A DNA stretch of 64,000 bases from Candidatus Fimivivens faecavium. Its GTDB lineage: Bacteria; Bacillota; Clostridia; Oscillospirales; Ruminococcaceae. The stretch covers positions 27,250-91,249 of the forward strand of contig DVKH01000025.1 of assembly GCA_018716105.1 (NCBI GenBank), given 5' to 3'. The translations under genes were made by a program, and so were the position numbers. This document shows positions 53,828-64,000 of the stretch, piece by piece; positions within the stretch are counted from its first letter, which is position 1; every line of letters starts with the position of its first letter. Under the pieces are notes generated by a model. The model was not told the origin of the DNA, did not search any database, and was given only the letters and a program-made list of their open reading frames with translations.

Positions 53828-55384
53828 TTAAGTTTCGGCTGGGGCCGATGAAGAATCAGATGTCCCTTCGTCAAGCGATTCGATTTCTTCCGCAGTGCGG
53901 CCCTCCAGCTGGATCTCATGTCCCTCATCGCCAACCAAAACGCCGATCGGCTTCCACATGCCGGCTTTTTGCGTGTTGTAGACGCAGCCGGTTAAGTCGC
54001 CGTCGGAATGGTAGCCTGCGAAGGCGCCGGCCATCCCGGAACTGACGGCATACGTTCCGACCGCTGCGTCCGATATGCACTGCGCATAGCTGCTGGCGTT
54101 CGAACTCCCGGTAAAGCCGCCGACCTCGTTCGGCGTTTCTTCCGGCCACCCCCCCGCGGCCTTTGCCGACCCTTCCGAGCGGCAGCGGGTAAAGTTTGAC
54201 ATGCTCGCATTGCCGCAGAATCCGCCGATGGCGCTGGTCCCTGTGACGGCCACCTCGGCGGAGCATCCGGAAAAGACGCTGTATTCATATGCGCCGCCGG
54301 CAAAGCCGCCCGCATGGTATCCCTCCACCCGGCCGGTGACGCGGCAGTTTTCCACTGTGCCGCCCGAGACGAGCGCCACAAATCCGCCGCTGAGGGTATA
54401 TGCCTCGTCGGGATCGCGGCTTCCGGCAACCGAAACGTTTTCGAGAGTCAGATTTTTGACCTTGCCCCCCTCTCCGATCCGGGAAAAGAAGCCGAGTTCG
54501 CCTGTGCCGGACGCGGTAAAATTGGAGATGGTATGGCCCTGTCCGTCGAAAACGCCGCAAAAGCCGTTCGGCGTGGGGTCGCCGAGGAATGGGACCGCGT
54601 GGGAGACGCCGATCGGCGGAAGGGAGATCCCGGCGAGGTCGAGGTCTTCCTCGAGCAGATAGGTGTTGAACCGGGTCCGCCAATCCCCGGAATTGACCGA
54701 CTCCGCGAACGAGACAAGCTGTTCCGGCGTGCGGATCCGGATGGTTTCGCCTTCTGTCGGCATCCCTGCTTCGGCGTAAGTGAGGCGCTTTATCGAGACA
54801 AACTGGTAGTGCGCGCCGTCGATTTCAAAACGAGCGAGTTCTTCGGGCAGATGTTCTTCGCCCGACGCCTTTCGGAAGGTGTAGACGGCGGGGAACAGGG
54901 TGCTGTCGCCGTGTTTCCGCTCGACGGTCAGGCGGATGTCTCCGTTTTCCGCGGTCTCGCTTCTGGTGAGGACGGCCGTTACGCCGTTCGGCTCCGTATC
55001 GGCGGAATAGTAGAGTTCGCTCCCGAGGGAGCGGCCGTTGATCGGAAAGCCGAAAAACAGCCGGGCCGTTTCTATCAGGCGGCTCGCCGGAATCACGATG
55101 GCCGTCGGGTCGTCTGCGTCGAGATAGGACTCCCGTTCGGGGAAGAGCGCGCCGAACGCGAAGTCGACCGCAAGGTATTCATCCATCGGATCGGCGCCGA
55201 GATTCGGCGCGTCGGCTGAAACGAAGTTTTCATAGGTTTGAATATAGGTTTCGACAATCGCCGCGTCCCGCGCGGCTGTGTCTTCGGCAGGCGTGGGGGC
55301 GCCGGGCGTTTTGAGACACCCTGAAAACATCAGAGCCGCGCAGAACAAAACGAGCGAAAGCCCAATTCCAAGTTTCTGTTTCAT
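53828..55384 (-). CDS. Secreted lipoprotein with GLUG-type repeats
   Basis: A 518-aa lipoprotein. The signal is MKQKLGIGLSLVLFCAALMFSGC, with the lipobox cysteine at residue 23. About residues 30-210 are a novel-looking N-terminal region. The C-terminal half contains GLUG/right-handed repeats (TLENVSVAGSRDPDEAYTLSGGF, GTVENCRVTGRVEGYHAGGFAGG, GGFCGNASMSNFTRC, GGFTGSSNASSYAQCISD), typical of beta-helix surface adhesin-like proteins. The ATG at 55384 has GGAGG 10 bases upstream. Function unknown. It sits between a two-component operon terminator and the sigma-F operon. Confidence 0.8.
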   Translation of the reverse strand: MKQKLGIGLSLVLFCAALMFSGCLKTPGAPTPAEDTAARDAAIVETYIQTYENFVSADAPNLGADPMDEYLAVDFAFGALFPERESYLDADDPTAIVIPASRLIETARLFFGFPINGRSLGSELYYSADTEPNGVTAVLTRSETAENGDIRLTVERKHGDSTLFPAVYTFRKASGEEHLPEELARFEIDGAHYQFVSIKRLTYAEAGMPTEGETIRIRTPEQLVSFAESVNSGDWRTRFNTYLLEEDLDLAGISLPPIGVSHAVPFLGDPTPNGFCGVFDGQGHTISNFTASGTGELGFFSRIGEGGKVKNLTLENVSVAGSRDPDEAYTLSGGFVALVSGGTVENCRVTGRVEGYHAGGFAGGAYEYSVFSGCSAEVAVTGTSAIGGFCGNASMSNFTRCRSEGSAKAAGGWPEETPNEVGGFTGSSNASSYAQCISDAAVGTYAVSSGMAGAFAGYHSDGDLTGCVYNTQKAGMWKPIGVLVGDEGHEIQLEGRTAEEIESLDEGTSDSSSAPAET

Positions 55385-55490
55385 TTGAGAAGTCCTCCGT
55401 TCCGGTTTTGCCGGCAAAGGCTTTATCATGCTTTGCCGCTCATGGAAAAAAGCACTTCTGTTATTATGTCAGATTTCTCCAAAAAACACA

Positions 55491-55523
55491 AGCGGGCGGT
55501 TCTTATGCCAAGAACCGCCCGCC
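55491..55523 (-). terminator. Terminator of the sigma-F operon
   Basis: GCGGGCGGTTCTT and AAGAACCGCCCGC form a perfect 13-bp stem followed on the reverse strand by a T-rich tract. Confidence 0.9.
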
Positions 55524-55526
55524 GCC

Positions 55527-56231
55527 CTATCCTTTTTTTTCGGCCTTTTCCGCGCCCGCCGCGCCAAGAAGCTCCTGCCGGAGCATGGTTAAAATCTTTT
55601 TCTCGCGGCGGGAAACCTGCACCTGGGTCATCCCGAGCCGTTCGGCGGTTTGGGTCTGGGTCTTTTCGCCGAAATAGCGCAGGAGAATCAGTTCCCGGTC
55701 CCGTTCCTCAAGCGTCCCGATCACCTGCCGGAGCGATATGAGGTCGCTCATCAGTTCTTCCGGCGATCCGACCGGGAGATCAAGCTGCCCGCCGCCGTTT
55801 TCATCGCTTTCGGTCAGAGAGATTGGCGGGGAGCAGACGTTGAGCGCCTCGACCACCGCCTCTTCCGAGATATCAAGCGACAGCGCAAGCTCGGAAACGG
55901 TCGGTTCCCGGCCGTTTGAGAAAGTAAAGCGTTCGCGAAAACGAGAGATTTTCAGCGAAAGCTCCTTGATGGTGCGGCTCACCTTGATTGCGCCCCCGTC
56001 CCGGAACAGCCTTCTCATCTCGCCGAGGATTACCGGCACTGCGTAAGTGGAGAAGCGGACGCCGCGGTCGAAATCAAACGCATCCGCCGCTTTGATCAGC
56101 CCGATGCACCCCGCTTGGAACAGGTCCTCGTATTCGATTCCGCGCCCCTTGAACCGATGGGCGCAGGAGTGAACGAGTCCCATGTTGTTTTCAATCATCT
56201 CGCTCCGGGGAGTCGGCTGGGTTTCAAGCAT
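55527..56231 (-). CDS. sigF: Forespore sigma factor F
   Basis: A 234-aa sporulation sigma factor. Region 2 has HRFKGRGIEYEDLFQAGCIGLIKAADAFDFDRGVRFSTYAVPVILGEM; region 4 ends with ETQTQTAERLGMTQVQVSRREKKIL. It activates the first forespore genes, including spoIIR. The ATG at 56231 has AAAGGTG at 6 bases; a GTG at 56240 lies within that site. The start overlaps the end of spoIIAB, as in other spoIIA operons. Its position last in spoIIAA-spoIIAB-sigF fixes the identity against sigma G. Confidence 0.95.
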   Translation of the reverse strand: MLETQPTPRSEMIENNMGLVHSCAHRFKGRGIEYEDLFQAGCIGLIKAADAFDFDRGVRFSTYAVPVILGEMRRLFRDGGAIKVSRTIKELSLKISRFRERFTFSNGREPTVSELALSLDISEEAVVEALNVCSPPISLTESDENGGGQLDLPVGSPEELMSDLISLRQVIGTLEERDRELILLRYFGEKTQTQTAERLGMTQVQVSRREKKILTMLRQELLGAAGAEKAEKKG

Positions 56232-56670
56232 TTGTGTCACCTTTTGAGCTGATCCTCCTCTCCAGGGTGACGACGGTCGGCCCGCCGGGTTTGGAGCGCA
56301 CCTTCACCTTGTCCATCAGGCTTTGCATCACCGAGAACCCAAGTCCGGAGCGCTCGTCGCTGTTCCCTGTGGTGAAGAGCGGTTCCATCGCCTGTTCGAC
56401 GTTTTCGATCCCGCATCCCTTGTCTTTGATCTTGATGACTATCCGCCCGTCCTCATAGAGGGCGGCGGATATGTAAACCCGTCCAATCCGGTCTCGGTAG
56501 CCGTGGACAATGCAGTTGGTAACCGCTTCCGAAACCGAGGTCTTGATGTCGGCAAGCTGGTCCACCGTGGGGTCCAGCTGGGCGATAAAAGCGCTGACGG
56601 CGCTCCGGGCGAAGCCTTCGTTCACCGAACGGCTTTCAAAATCCAGTTTCATGCTGTTGATCGGGTTCAT
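56224..56670 (-). CDS. spoIIAB: Anti-sigma F factor and SpoIIAA kinase
   Basis: A 148-aa GHKL-type kinase that holds sigma F inactive and phosphorylates SpoIIAA. The N box is TSVSEAVTNCIVHGYRDR, the G1 box IKDKGCGIENVEQ, and the lid region LFTTGNSDERSGLGFSVMQ. Length and motifs are complete. It overlaps spoIIAA at its start by 4 bases and sigF at its end, giving stoichiometric expression of the partner-switch proteins. Confidence 0.97.
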   Translation of the reverse strand: MNPINSMKLDFESRSVNEGFARSAVSAFIAQLDPTVDQLADIKTSVSEAVTNCIVHGYRDRIGRVYISAALYEDGRIVIKIKDKGCGIENVEQAMEPLFTTGNSDERSGLGFSVMQSLMDKVKVRSKPGGPTVVTLERRISSKGDTNA

Positions 56671-56993
56671 TTCGATGTTCCTCCCTTGTTGTCAATCGTC
56701 GCCAGACGGTCGATTCCGGAAATCCGCATGACCTTTCGCATCTGCGGCGGGACGTTTGTGATCTTCAGCTTTCCGCCGATTTCATCCATCCGTTTATAGC
56801 GTCCCATCACCAGCCCGATGCCGGAGGAGTCCATAAAGGTTACCGCCCCGAAATCGAGGACGAGCAGACAGGGCCTGTCCCGATCCACCGCGTCGTCGAT
56901 TATATCGCGCATTTCCCCGACGCTGTGGTGGTCGATGTCCCCCGCGAGCCTCGCGGTCAGCTCTCCCTCGCCGGTCTTTTCCACTGTGGTCAT
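56667..56993 (-). CDS. spoIIAA: Anti-anti-sigma factor SpoIIAA
   Basis: A 108-aa STAS-domain protein whose unphosphorylated form releases sigma F from SpoIIAB. The phosphorylated serine, S56 by alignment with Bacillus S58, lies in VTFMDSSGIGLVMGRYKRM. GDIDHHSVGEMRD is the conserved N-terminal motif. It is the first gene of the operon; I looked for a sigma-H promoter in the 200 bases upstream and found only an AAAGGAAAA half-match, not enough to call. AAAGGACG precedes the ATG. Confidence 0.96.
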   Translation of the reverse strand: MTTVEKTGEGELTARLAGDIDHHSVGEMRDIIDDAVDRDRPCLLVLDFGAVTFMDSSGIGLVMGRYKRMDEIGGKLKITNVPPQMRKVMRISGIDRLATIDNKGGTSK

Positions 56994-57201
56994 TTTGATC
57001 GTCCTTTCTGGGTATCGTTATTTTCTGTCAGAAGTTCCAGTTTATGCATCGAATCAGATTGGATTTTGCATCCGGTTTTTCCTTTGCAAGGCTTTACCCC
57101 CAGACCCAGGGATACTGGAAAAACCGAGATCAGTTTTTTGGGGAACAATAAAGCCGGCCTTCGGCCGTGGTTGGTTTTATTGCACCGATGACATTCTTCA
57201 A

Positions 57202-57234
57202 TAAAAAATCCCTTATCCAACAGGATAAGGGATT
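57202..57234 (-). terminator. Terminator of folC
   Basis: AATCCCTTATCC and GGATAAGGGATT form a 12-bp stem with a T run on the reverse strand. The 200 bases between here and spoIIAA hold no gene. Confidence 0.9.
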
Positions 57235-57251
57235 GTGCGCGAAAAAAATGT

Positions 57252-58550
57252 CTAATTTACAGCTTTTGGAAATTTTTGAAGCAAAAGCGGGCGTACGTCG
57301 GAGGCGAGATAAAGCGAACCGCAGAGAAACAGGAAACCGTCCGGCTCGAGAGCCTCCAGCGCCGCGTCCAGCGCGCAGGAAACGCTGCCGAAAGCCCGCA
57401 CCTCGCCGCACCATTCGCGCGCGAGGGCGGCGAGCTGCCCGGCGGGGAGGGCGCGCGGCGTATCCGGCGCGGCGGTGTACACACGCCGGCAGAGCGGCGC
57501 GAGCAGGGCCATCGCTTCCCTTGCCGCCTTGTCCCCGAGCATGCCGGTCAGGAGGGTGACCGGCCTTCCCGCAGAAAACGCGCGCAGCGCGCCGGCGGCC
57601 GCCTTTATGCCAGGCGGGTTGTGCGCCCCGTCGAGGACGACGGCCGGCTCTTTGGAAAACAGCTCCATCCTCGCCGGAATCCGCGCCGATCCCAGCCCGC
57701 GGCGGATCGCGCCGGAATCGACTTGAAACCCGTGCCGCTCCCGCAGGAGACGTACCGCGGCCAGCGCCGTCGCCGCATTCTGAATCTGATGCGCGCCGGG
57801 AAGTGGAAGAAAACACTCGGCGCCCTCATAGGCAATACGGCTTCCGAGCAGGCTTTGCTCCAGAACCGGTACGGAGGAAAGGTTCCCGATGACAAGCGGG
57901 TTTCCGGTTTCGGCGCACCGCTCCATGATCACCCCGAGCGCCGCAGGGTCCTGGCCGGGCGCGCACACTGTGACGCCGCCAGGTTTGATGATGCCGCATT
58001 TTTCGGCTGCAATCGCTTCGAGGGTATCGCCGAGGATCTCGGTGTGGTCGAGGCCGACCGGCGTGATCACCGACACCAGAGGCGCATGGATCACATTGGT
58101 CGCGTCAAACCGCCCGCCGAGGCCGACTTCGAGCGCGACGACGTCGCAGTTCTGTTCCGCGAAATAGAGGAACGCCGCCGCCGTCACCGCCTCGAATTCG
58201 ACCGGCCCCCGTCCTTCGGCGCCGAGAAGACCGGCCTCCCGTTTCACGCGCTCGACGCAGCGGCAGAGCGCGTCCTCCGGGATCATTTCTCCGTTGATCT
58301 GCATCCGCTCCCGGAAGTCGAGGACGAACGGGGAGATGTATTTTCCGGTGCGGCAGCCCGCGCACTCGAGAATCGACGCGATCATCGTCGTGACTGAACC
58401 CTTTCCGTTGGTTCCCGCGACATGCACGAAGCGGAGCCGGTCCTGCGGGTTGCCAAGCCGCTCCATCAAAGCCCGCATGTTGGAAAGCCCCGCCTTTTTT
58501 GCGAAGCGGTTCCGGGAATGCAGATAGGAGAGCGCCTCCTGGTAGTTCAT
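57252..58550 (-). CDS. folC: Bifunctional folylpolyglutamate/dihydrofolate synthase
   Basis: A 432-aa Mur-ligase-family enzyme that adds glutamate to dihydropteroate and folates. The P loop is VAGTNGKGSVTTMIASIL near residue 45; EVGLGGRFDATN, TPVGLDHTEILG, and the C-terminal VLDGAHNPPG follow. The start is ATG with GGAAGATGCCCG upstream. It lies 110 bases downstream of valS on the same strand, and a hairpin (about 58588-58620) between them may allow partial read-through. Both match the common valS-folC order in Clostridia. Confidence 0.95.
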   Translation of the reverse strand: MNYQEALSYLHSRNRFAKKAGLSNMRALMERLGNPQDRLRFVHVAGTNGKGSVTTMIASILECAGCRTGKYISPFVLDFRERMQINGEMIPEDALCRCVERVKREAGLLGAEGRGPVEFEAVTAAAFLYFAEQNCDVVALEVGLGGRFDATNVIHAPLVSVITPVGLDHTEILGDTLEAIAAEKCGIIKPGGVTVCAPGQDPAALGVIMERCAETGNPLVIGNLSSVPVLEQSLLGSRIAYEGAECFLPLPGAHQIQNAATALAAVRLLRERHGFQVDSGAIRRGLGSARIPARMELFSKEPAVVLDGAHNPPGIKAAAGALRAFSAGRPVTLLTGMLGDKAAREAMALLAPLCRRVYTAAPDTPRALPAGQLAALAREWCGEVRAFGSVSCALDAALEALEPDGFLFLCGSLYLASDVRPLLLQKFPKAVN

Positions 58551-58660
58551 CGGGCATCTTCCTTTCAGAGCTGTAAAACCTGAAAACGGCGGCGCCGCGG
58601 ATTCGCGGGCCGCCGTTAGGCGGGGCCTTTCGGTCCCGGCCGTCGGTACGGGAAATCGGT

Positions 58661-61288
<2,628 letters not shown>

Positions 61289-61323
61289 TGGCGTTCCACC
61301 ATTTCTCCGGCGGGGACATTGTC

Positions 61324-61423
61324 GGCCCTGTCCGCCCCTTTCCGCGCCGCCGGACGCCGTAGGGGGTTCCGGTCGATGGAAACCGCCAAAACCGCGCCGT
61401 CATCCCATTTCCCGGACAGAGCC
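61324..61423 (-). ncRNA. Structured valS leader RNA
   Basis: On the reverse strand GGCTCTGTCC (61423-61414) pairs with GGACAGGGCC (61333-61324) over 10 bp (one G-U) and closes an 80-base domain with inner GGAAA/TTTCC and CCGG/CCGG arms. It starts about 5 bases after the expected transcript start. Nothing resembles the full T-box consensus; a short GGTGGAACGCC just before the ATG is the only T-box-like piece. Confidence 0.45.
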
Positions 61424-61434
61424 TAATAAAATTC

Positions 61435-61463
61435 ATTATACTGTCCCTTCCTTTTAATATCAA
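61435..61463 (-). promoter_or_regulatory. Promoter of valS-folC
   Basis: On the reverse strand TTGATA and TATAAT are exactly 17 bases apart, about 150 bases before valS. Confidence 0.8.
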
Positions 61464-61519
61464 GTAAAACCGCCGATTTTATTCCAGCTTCCCGCGCTTT
61501 TTCGCGGGAAAACACGGAT

Positions 61520-61960
61520 TTATGCCGGATTTTCGGCGAAGGACCCGGTTTTCCCGGTGGCGATCTGCACCACCGCGTAGGGCGACTCCGGGCACTGGAG
61601 GATCAGCGCGACCCGCGCGGTTTCATAGGCTTCGTGTGGGACAAAGACAAGCTGCTCGAGTTCTTCGCGCGTCAGTTGCTGATAGAGGGCCACCGGCCGG
61701 TTGTTGAAAAACAGCCAGCCTGACGCAGGGGAGGGTAGTTCGGTTACGGTTGCGCCCTGGATCCGCCCCGATGGGAGAGAGAGTTCCGGCTCCAGCCGCC
61801 CGGGCGAAAGAAACAAGGGTTCCAGCGGCCCCACCTCGACCCGGCAGCCGACCACCTGTGGAGCGGGCGAAACGGCGGGGGCGGTCTTCTCCAGCAAAAC
61901 CGAAGCCGCCAGCACGGTGCAGGCGCAAAAACAGAGCAACGGAAGATCGGACCTAGACAT
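61520..61960 (-). CDS. Small exported protein of unknown function
   Basis: A 146-aa protein I cannot identify. The first 30 residues (SRSDLPLLCFCACTVLAASVLLEKT) look like a signal peptide or membrane anchor. The rest contains two beta-rich segments and the sequence SGWLFFNNRPVALYQQLTREELEQLVFVPHEAYETARVALILQ. It is divergent from guaA and upstream of the valS promoter on the same strand. Coding bias and the absence of overlapping long frames favour a real gene, but the N-terminus is uncertain. Confidence 0.55.
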   Translation of the reverse strand: MSRSDLPLLCFCACTVLAASVLLEKTAPAVSPAPQVVGCRVEVGPLEPLFLSPGRLEPELSLPSGRIQGATVTELPSPASGWLFFNNRPVALYQQLTREELEQLVFVPHEAYETARVALILQCPESPYAVVQIATGKTGSFAENPA

Positions 61961-62160
61961 GGCGGCGCCCCTTTCGTCAAATATGATAAACTTTGTCCCA
62001 TTGCGTCATTTGTTTTCTACAGGACAGTTTATGCGTATTCACCTACAATTAGTTGTGTTTTCTGTGAAATCATGGCAGAATAAAAGAAAAATGGATAACC
62101 GGGCGCTGGCTGCGGCAAAACCTTTTTATGGCGCCCCTGAGCAGAAGAAAGGAAACGGAT

Positions 62161-63693
62161 ATGAAGCATCAACTGGTGCTGGTCGTCGATTTCGGCGGAC
62201 AATACAACCATCTGATCGCCCGCCGGGTGCGGGAATGCGGCGTCTATTGCGAGGTAAAATCCCATCGTATTACGGCCCAGGAGGTCTGCGCCCTCTCGCC
62301 GATCGGGATCATCTTCACCGGCGGGCCGAACAGCGTCTATGAAAAAGGTGCGCCTTCGATCGACCCGGCCGTGCTTTCGCTCGGGATCCCGGTGCTCGGA
62401 ATCTGTTACGGCGCGCAGCTCATTGCGCATACCCTCGGCGGCCATGTCACGAGTCCCGACATGCGGGAGTACGGGCGTACCAGAACCAGCTTCGATCTCT
62501 CCTGCCCGCTGTTTGAAGGCATTCCCGAACAGTCCTCGGTCTGGATGAGCCACACCGATTATATCGACCGCCTGCCGGAGGGATTCCGATCGGCGGCGCA
62601 GACCGACGCCTGTCCGGCTGCCGCGATTGAGAACCGGGAGGCGAAGCTTTTCGGGCTTCAGTTCCATCCAGAGGTGCTGCACACTGAATACGGGATGAAG
62701 ATTCTCCATTCGTTCCTCTACCGCGTCTGCGGAGCGGTGGGCGACTGGACGATGAAGGATTACGCCGAGACCGCGGTTCGGGAGATCCGCAGGAAGGTCG
62801 GGGAAGGGAAGGTCCTGCTTGCGCTGTCGGGCGGCGTCGATTCCTCAGTCTGCGCGGCGCTCCTCTCCAAGGCGATTGGTTCTCAGCTAACCTGCATCTT
62901 CGTCGACCACGGCCTGATGCGCAAGAGCGAGGGGGACGAGGTCGAGGCGATCTTCGGCGGCGGGGAGATGAACTTCATCCGGGTCAACGCAGGAAAGCGG
63001 TTTCTAAAACGCCTTTTGGGCGTTTCGGAACCGGAACAAAAGCGCAAAATCATTGGCGAAGAGTTTATCCGCGTTTTCGAGGAGGAGGGGCGGAAGATCG
63101 GCTCGGTCGATTATCTTGCGCAGGGGACCATCTACCCCGATGTTGTCGAATCGGGCGAGGGAGAGGCCGCGGTGATCAAAAGCCATCACAATGTCGGCGG
63201 CCTCCCGTCTGCGGTGGACTTCAAGGAACTGGTCGAGCCGCTTCGGATGCTGTTTAAGGACGAAGTCCGCGCCCTCGGCGAGCAGCTTGGGCTGCCGCCC
63301 CATCTCGTCTGGCGCCAGCCGTTTCCAGGGCCGGGCCTCGCGATCCGCGTCCTCGGCGAGGTCACCGAGCAGAAGCTCGCGATTCTCCGCGAAGCGGACG
63401 CGATTTTCCGCGAGGAGATCCGCTCGGCGGGACTCGAGAAGGTGGTCAGCCAGTATTTCGCGGTGCTGACCGGCATGCAGTCGGTCGGCGTGATGGGCGA
63501 TGCGAGGACCTATGATTACACCGTCGCGCTCCGCGCGGTGACCACCACCGATTTTATGACCGCCGACTGGGCGCACCTTCCGTATGACCTTGTCGACCGG
63601 GTTTCCTCGCGGATCGTCAACGAGGTCCGCGGAATCAACCGCGTGGTCTACGATGTCACGTCAAAACCGCCCGCGACAATCGAGTGGGAATAA
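62161..63693 (+). CDS. guaA: GMP synthase (glutamine-hydrolysing)
   Basis: A 511-aa enzyme that converts XMP to GMP in purine synthesis. The class I glutamine amidotransferase domain has [18 protein letters not shown] and the nucleophile cysteine in [11 protein letters not shown], and [10 protein letters not shown] holds the His/Glu pair. The ATP-pyrophosphatase motif is [15 protein letters not shown] near residue 225. The dimerisation domain ends with KPPATIEWE, conserved in all GuaA. The ATG at 62161 has AAAGGAAACGG before it; an earlier TTG frame start is less likely. No guanine riboswitch is visible upstream. Confidence 0.97.
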   Translation: MKHQLVLVVDFGGQYNHLIARRVRECGVYCEVKSHRITAQEVCALSPIGIIFTGGPNSVYEKGAPSIDPAVLSLGIPVLGICYGAQLIAHTLGGHVTSPDMREYGRTRTSFDLSCPLFEGIPEQSSVWMSHTDYIDRLPEGFRSAAQTDACPAAAIENREAKLFGLQFHPEVLHTEYGMKILHSFLYRVCGAVGDWTMKDYAETAVREIRRKVGEGKVLLALSGGVDSSVCAALLSKAIGSQLTCIFVDHGLMRKSEGDEVEAIFGGGEMNFIRVNAGKRFLKRLLGVSEPEQKRKIIGEEFIRVFEEEGRKIGSVDYLAQGTIYPDVVESGEGEAAVIKSHHNVGGLPSAVDFKELVEPLRMLFKDEVRALGEQLGLPPHLVWRQPFPGPGLAIRVLGEVTEQKLAILREADAIFREEIRSAGLEKVVSQYFAVLTGMQSVGVMGDARTYDYTVALRAVTTTDFMTADWAHLPYDLVDRVSSRIVNEVRGINRVVYDVTSKPPATIEWE

Positions 63694-63868
63694 GCAAAAA
63701 GTGGATATGAGGGCCCGAAAACCCTTGAAAACACTGACTTTTTGATTTCCAAATTCCCCATTTGATAGCAGATTGATAGCACTCGCCAAATCCCGATTTA
63801 TTGAGTTTGAAAAGAAAAATCGGGTGGCTTGCGAGTAGCCTAAAAATCCTAATCTTTTTATTCATAAG
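63694..63868. other. Region after guaA with candidate recombinase sites
   Basis: Just after the guaA stop there are two TTGATAGCA direct repeats (63762-63770 and 63773-63781), 11 bp apart, and an inverted repeat CCCGATTT/AAATCGGG nearby. The 3' end of guaA is a known integration target for genomic islands. No integrase is visible before the window ends. Confidence 0.4.
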
Positions 63869-63869
63869 T

Positions 63870-63912
63870 AAAAGGTCTAACTGATTTTTGCTGATCAGTT
63901 AGACCTTTTTTA
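63870..63912 (+). terminator. Terminator downstream of guaA
   Basis: AAGGTCTAACTGAT and ATCAGTTAGACCTT form a 14-bp stem followed by a T run. It is 175 bases after the guaA stop and might belong to an inserted element rather than to guaA. Confidence 0.8.
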
Positions 63913-64000
63913 TTTTGCTCTCATTTATTTGAATTTTCTGATTTTGTGCAACAAATGGCCTTTCCCGTGGCCTACAAGTGAGAAGGTTAGATCAGACCCT

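Noticed and set aside
56994..57200. Sigma-H promoter of the spoIIA operon
   Set aside because: Only an AAAGGAAAA-like -35 element was found, with no GAAT at the required distance.
61289..61435. Canonical T-box for valS
   Set aside because: Leader is too short; there is no specifier loop or terminator/antiterminator pair that I can see, only a partial GGTGGAAC match.
61961..62160. Guanine riboswitch before guaA
   Set aside because: The paired-loop consensus and three-way junction are absent.

Overview
The window reads as a chromosomal segment from a GC-rich, endospore-forming, low-oxygen Firmicute (class Clostridia; Oscillospirales/Ruminococcaceae is my inference from the gene set and GC). 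The evidence is a sigma-F operon (spoIIAA-spoIIAB-sigF), spoIIR, an alpha/beta-type small acid-soluble spore protein, a collagen-like exosporium-type protein, acetate kinase, and ferredoxin-type and Rrf2-type cysteine proteins. The F-type ATP synthase c subunit carries a two-carboxylate sodium-binding signature.

Layout. 1-6.2 kb: end of an M23 peptidase, murA, walJ, rlmH, a bactofilin (reverse) and tex. 6.2-8.9 kb: a class III CoA-transferase (reverse) facing an FCD-type GntR regulator, with a consensus promoter covered by two palindromic operators. 9.2-19.8 kb: comM, phosphohexomutase, rpmE, a YigZ protein, a dGTPase-like HD protein, dnaG-rpoD, an Rrf2 regulator and malQ. 20.0-27.2 kb: complete atp operon with a 5' stem-loop. 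27.2-33 kb: MarR-MATE module with three copies of one palindrome, SASP, a hypothetical protein, thioredoxin, tRNA-Gln and dinB. 33-42.2 kb: the accessory stretch, with a second MATE pump, several frameshifted relics, tRNA-Pro, an orphan nuclease-like gene, the collagen-like gene, a crotonase-citX pair, and a small RHH/XRE/SLOG cluster with twin operators. 42.2-49.4 kb: ackA facing tmcAL, then an Lrp regulator, an aminotransferase, a DUF362-ferredoxin protein, ispE and spoIIR. 49.6-53.7 kb: a three-gene phosphorelay (REC-HD-GYP, HPt, hybrid kinase). 53.8-64 kb: a GLUG-repeat lipoprotein, the sigma-F operon, folC-valS behind a compact structured leader, a small secreted protein and guaA. The 3' end of guaA is followed by repeats that resemble a recombinase site.

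Most of the window is core housekeeping. The most distinctive parts are the regulatory DNA (three well-formed promoter/operator arrangements), the sodium-type ATPase rotor, the SLOG/XRE unit, the self-contained phosphorelay, and the run of broken genes between 34.5 and 39.8 kb. I see no CRISPR array, intact transposase, integrase or rRNA gene. I did not identify a convincing, wholly new multi-gene system; the SLOG/XRE/RHH unit and the orphan PD-(D/E)XK protein are the nearest candidates.
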